DNA of 7,416 bases from assembly GCA_004525275.1 (NCBI GenBank), contig SPCO01000066.1, positions 1 to 7,416 of the forward strand. Reading direction: 5' to 3'. The notes below the pieces were generated by a model, which was given only the letters and a program-made list of their open reading frames with translations, did no database searches and was not told where the DNA came from. Positions 5,979 to 7,416 of the stretch are shown here, in pieces (positions within the stretch are counted from its first letter, which is position 1; each line of letters begins with the position of its first letter). The DNA is from Thermomicrobiales bacterium (GTDB taxonomy: Bacteria > Chloroflexota > Limnocylindria > Limnocylindrales > CSP1-4). The translations under genes were made by a program, and so were the position numbers.

Positions 5979-6828
5979 CCTGGCCGTCGCGGCCCTCGGC
6001 TGGCTGGCCTACGCCACTCGACGGCCCCTTCGCGGGTCGACAAGCGCACTTTGGGCGGTGGTCGTCGGACTTGTGACGATCTCCTTGATCCCGACCCTGG
6101 CGATCGGCTCCAGCCAGCGACCGACCGACCTGACATTCGAGGACGTACGTCTTCAGGAGATCCCGGCCAATACCACGTGGGTCAGGCTTGAGGGCGATCT
6201 GCAAAAGGCGGACGGGGCCAACGTCTACCACCTGCGAACGGCCAGCGACACCGAACACTACGTCGTGGTCACGGCGTTGGTCGCGCTCGAGACCGGCCCG
6301 GTCGAAATGACCGGACATCTGATGTTCGGGTCCCTGGGTGCGGAGATCATCGGGTTTCTGGACGCCGATGTCCCGGCCGTCCCGCGACGCGATGAACCGT
6401 TCCACCTGATCCTGGTTCCCGCTGCCATCGCCATCGTCCTCGCGATCGGGATGTCGCTTGGGTACCCGGTCATCCGGCGCGACAGGCGGTCAGGCTCCAG
6501 CCCGGCGCGCCTGTCGCCCGGCGAATCGATCAAGGTCGACTGGAGTGGCCGGATCGGTCGTGTGACGGTTGCCGATGACGTACCGATCCCGTCCACGATC
6601 TCACTCACCCCGGACCCCGATCACCCCGAGATCTCCCACTTGGCGATCGTCGCCGATGGCGGATCGTGGGCATTCAGGCTAAGACGGGCGGCACCCACGA
6701 GAGCGGTCCGGCTGTGCCGAGTCAGCGGATCCACGGCGGGTCTGGAGATCCACGCCCAAACGGCCGATATCGTGCTCGCGTTCCCCGATCAGGACAGTCG
6801 GGATCGGCTTGTCGCGACGCTCAGCTAG
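5956..6828 (+). CDS. Two-span membrane protein of unknown function
   Basis: I do not recognise a family. From ATG 5956 the product has 290 residues. Membrane segments are visible at about 31-51 (ALWAVVVGLVTISLIPTLAIG) and 150-171 (HLILVPAAIAIVLAIGMSLGY and onward). Arginines at 22-26 before the first span and RRDRR at 174-178 after the second put both ends in the cytoplasm. Residues 52-149 would face outside, with a beta-rich pattern (WVRLEGDLQ, HYVVVTALVALE). Residues 180-290 form a second, mostly beta-strand cytoplasmic domain (SIKVDWSGRIGRVTVADD, SWAFRLRR) ending in a likely helix (SRDRLVATLS). There are no catalytic motifs. The open frame extends upstream to 5725, but that part lies in another frame of the ribonuclease gene and reads as shadow sequence. 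GTG 5962 is an alternative start. The 23-base overlap suggests co-transcription and translational coupling with the ribonuclease gene. No Shine-Dalgarno sequence is apparent. Confidence 0.75.
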   Translation: MNVSRLTDLAVAALGWLAYATRRPLRGSTSALWAVVVGLVTISLIPTLAIGSSQRPTDLTFEDVRLQEIPANTTWVRLEGDLQKADGANVYHLRTASDTEHYVVVTALVALETGPVEMTGHLMFGSLGAEIIGFLDADVPAVPRRDEPFHLILVPAAIAIVLAIGMSLGYPVIRRDRRSGSSPARLSPGESIKVDWSGRIGRVTVADDVPIPSTISLTPDPDHPEISHLAIVADGGSWAFRLRRAAPTRAVRLCRVSGSTAGLEIHAQTADIVLAFPDQDSRDRLVATLS

Positions 6829-6855
6829 CCGGCGTCGCCGAGTCACGAAAGCTCA

Positions 6856-6883
6856 GGCAGGCGCGATCGGCGTCCCGCCTGCC
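6856..6883 (+). other. Hairpin A, alternative to hairpin B
   Basis: GGCAGGCG (6856-6863) pairs perfectly with CGCCTGCC (6876-6883) around a 12-base loop. Its right arm uses bases 6876, 6877 and 6883, which are also needed by the stem at 6870-6890, so only one of the two can form at a time. The arms are seen directly; any regulatory role is inference. Confidence 0.35.
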
Positions 6884-6890
6884 GGGACGC
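6870..6890 (+). terminator. Hairpin B, possible terminator after the membrane-protein gene
   Basis: GCGTCCCG (6870-6877) and CGGGACGC (6883-6890) form a perfect 8-base-pair GC-rich stem with a 5-base loop, 41 bases after the stop codon at 6828. The position suits a transcription end for the ribonuclease/membrane-protein pair. The following bases are GTGGGGGCAT rather than a T-run, so it is not a canonical intrinsic terminator. It could instead be a 3' stability element. Confidence 0.38.
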
Positions 6891-6990
6891 GTGGGGGCAT
6901 CAGGCGCGACGTCGGAGGCAATAGGATTCCCATCCCGGACCATCGGAGCGTGATTTCACTGCCCGTCCACCGGCGCGCCGCGTCCGATCG

Positions 6991-7006
6991 CCAGCGGGTA
7001 CGCTGG
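6991..7006 (+). repeat. Short perfect inverted repeat over the mttB promoter
   Basis: CCAGCG (6991-6996) and CGCTGG (7001-7006) are exact reverse complements separated by GGTA. The right arm overlaps the candidate -10 hexamer TACGCT. The placement would suit a repressor operator; if transcribed it would also make a 6-base-pair hairpin. A repeat this short can occur by chance in GC-rich DNA. Confidence 0.3.
6999..7004 (+). promoter_or_regulatory. Candidate -10 box for the mttB-family gene
   Basis: TACGCT fits TANNNT and ends 4 bases before an ATG at 7009, too close for a leaderless start there. Transcription would begin near 7011, giving about 31 bases of leader that contain the Shine-Dalgarno sequence at 7031-7034 and lead to the ATG at 7042. 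No -35 box is visible. Confidence 0.35.
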
Positions 7007-7030
7007 TCATGATCACCATGGCACCGCCCC

Positions 7031-7034
7031 GAGG
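7031..7034 (+). promoter_or_regulatory. Shine-Dalgarno sequence deciding the mttB start
   Basis: GAGG followed by a 7-base spacer (TGGCCCG) precedes the ATG at 7042. This favours that ATG over the in-frame ATGs at 7009 and 7018, which have no such site. It is the clearest Shine-Dalgarno sequence at any gene start in the window. Confidence 0.6.
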
Positions 7035-7041
7035 TGGCCCG

Positions 7042-7416
7042 ATGCGACCGTCGCTCAACGTTCTCGATGAGGACCTCATCGCCCGGATCGTGGACGAGGC
7101 GAAGCGGGTCCTGGCCGAGGTCGGTATGGAGATCCGCGGCAAGGAGATGCGGCGGCGCCTCCTGGACCATGGTCTGCCCCTCGACCCAAGCGGTGAGCGG
7201 GTCCTCTTTCCGCGCGATGTCGTCGAGGCCGCGATCGCGTCGGCTCCCGGATCGTTCCTGCTCCACGACCGAGACGGCGCGGCCCACGCCGATATCGGTG
7301 GCGACCGAGTTCACTTCGTGCCCGGCTCGTCCGGGCTGAAAGTGCTCGACCATCGCTCTGGCGAGACCCGCCTGGCGAACTCGACCGATTTCGTCGAGTA
7401 CGTCCGCGTGGCCGAC
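7042..7416 (+). CDS. MttB-family (trimethylamine/betaine-type) methyltransferase, N-terminal fragment
   Basis: The first 125 residues of a protein cut by the right edge; full family members have about 450-500. The opening MRPSLNVLDEDLIARI, then EAKRVLAEVGMEI (19-31), RVLFPRDVVEAAIASAPGSF (53-72) and GGDRVHFVPGSSGLKVLD (86-103), is the N-terminal pattern of COG5598/MttB proteins. These enzymes move a methyl group from trimethylamine, glycine betaine or a related amine to a corrinoid protein, feeding one-carbon metabolism. Archaeal trimethylamine enzymes carry pyrrolysine encoded by an in-frame TAG, whereas most bacterial members lack it. That site lies beyond the window, so the substrate class cannot be decided. 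The start at 7042 is chosen for the homologous N-terminus and the Shine-Dalgarno sequence at 7031. The gene is separated by 213 bases from the membrane-protein gene and probably has its own promoter. Confidence 0.85.
   Translation, partial: MRPSLNVLDEDLIARIVDEAKRVLAEVGMEIRGKEMRRRLLDHGLPLDPSGERVLFPRDVVEAAIASAPGSFLLHDRDGAAHADIGGDRVHFVPGSSGLKVLDHRSGETRLANSTDFVEYVRVAD

Noticed and set aside
7009..7041. Earlier in-frame mttB starts at ATG 7009 or 7018
   Set aside because: 7009 is only 4 bases after the candidate -10 box and neither has a Shine-Dalgarno sequence. The family N-terminus (RPSL...) and the GAGG site both point to 7042, although 7018 cannot be fully excluded.
1..7416. Search for CRISPR repeats, tRNA or rRNA genes, insertion sequences, toxin-antitoxin or defence genes
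   Set aside because: No direct repeats with regular spacing, no tRNA-like stretch, and no transposase, integrase or defence domains were seen. The window reads as ordinary chromosomal genes.

Overview
This is a GC-rich (roughly two-thirds G+C by eye), densely packed stretch of bacterial chromosome. It carries housekeeping and metabolic genes. I see no transposase, integrase, phage gene, CRISPR array, tRNA or rRNA. Base composition, the fused ctaA-ctaB gene and the apparently leaderless promoters suggest a GC-rich Chloroflexota lineage (for example a Limnocylindria-like group). An actinobacterial relative cannot be excluded. This assignment is inference without any database search.

Layout, left to right. 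(1) Positions 1-96, minus strand: the N-terminus of a secreted lipoprotein that runs off the left edge. (2) 154-2037, plus: a fusion of heme A synthase (CtaA) and protoheme IX farnesyltransferase (CtaB), the two steps that turn heme B into heme A for cytochrome c oxidase. (3) 1977-2684, minus: a class I SAM-dependent methyltransferase resembling the ETF-beta lysine methyltransferase (METTL20) family. It is convergent with ctaA-ctaB and overlaps its 3' end by 61 bases. (4) 2722-4317, minus: a diverged M3-like zinc metallopeptidase (HESGHAIH motif). (5) 4380-5978, plus: a beta-CASP metallo-beta-lactamase-fold ribonuclease (YSH1/CPSF-like), divergent from the peptidase. (6) 5956-6828, plus: a two-span membrane protein of unknown function whose start overlaps the ribonuclease gene by 23 bases. 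(7) 7042-7416, plus: the first 125 residues of an MttB (trimethylamine/betaine-type) methyltransferase, cut by the right edge. The only sizeable gap is 6829-7041 (213 bases). It holds two mutually exclusive hairpins, a small palindrome over a candidate -10 box, and a Shine-Dalgarno sequence.

The most notable signal is regulatory. Four of the five genes whose start follows non-coding DNA and has no Shine-Dalgarno sequence (lipoprotein, ctaA-ctaB, methyltransferase, peptidase) have a TANNNT -10 box ending 6-9 bases before the start codon. That implies leaderless transcripts. The fifth (the ribonuclease) has only a poor match. The mttB start has a -10 box further away plus a good Shine-Dalgarno sequence, so it looks like a normal leadered gene.

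Functionally, heme A synthesis feeds aerobic respiration, the ETF-beta-type methyltransferase could modify an electron-transfer flavoprotein, and MttB-family proteins demethylate quaternary or tertiary amines. The genes do not form one evident pathway, and I do not see a clear new multi-gene system here.
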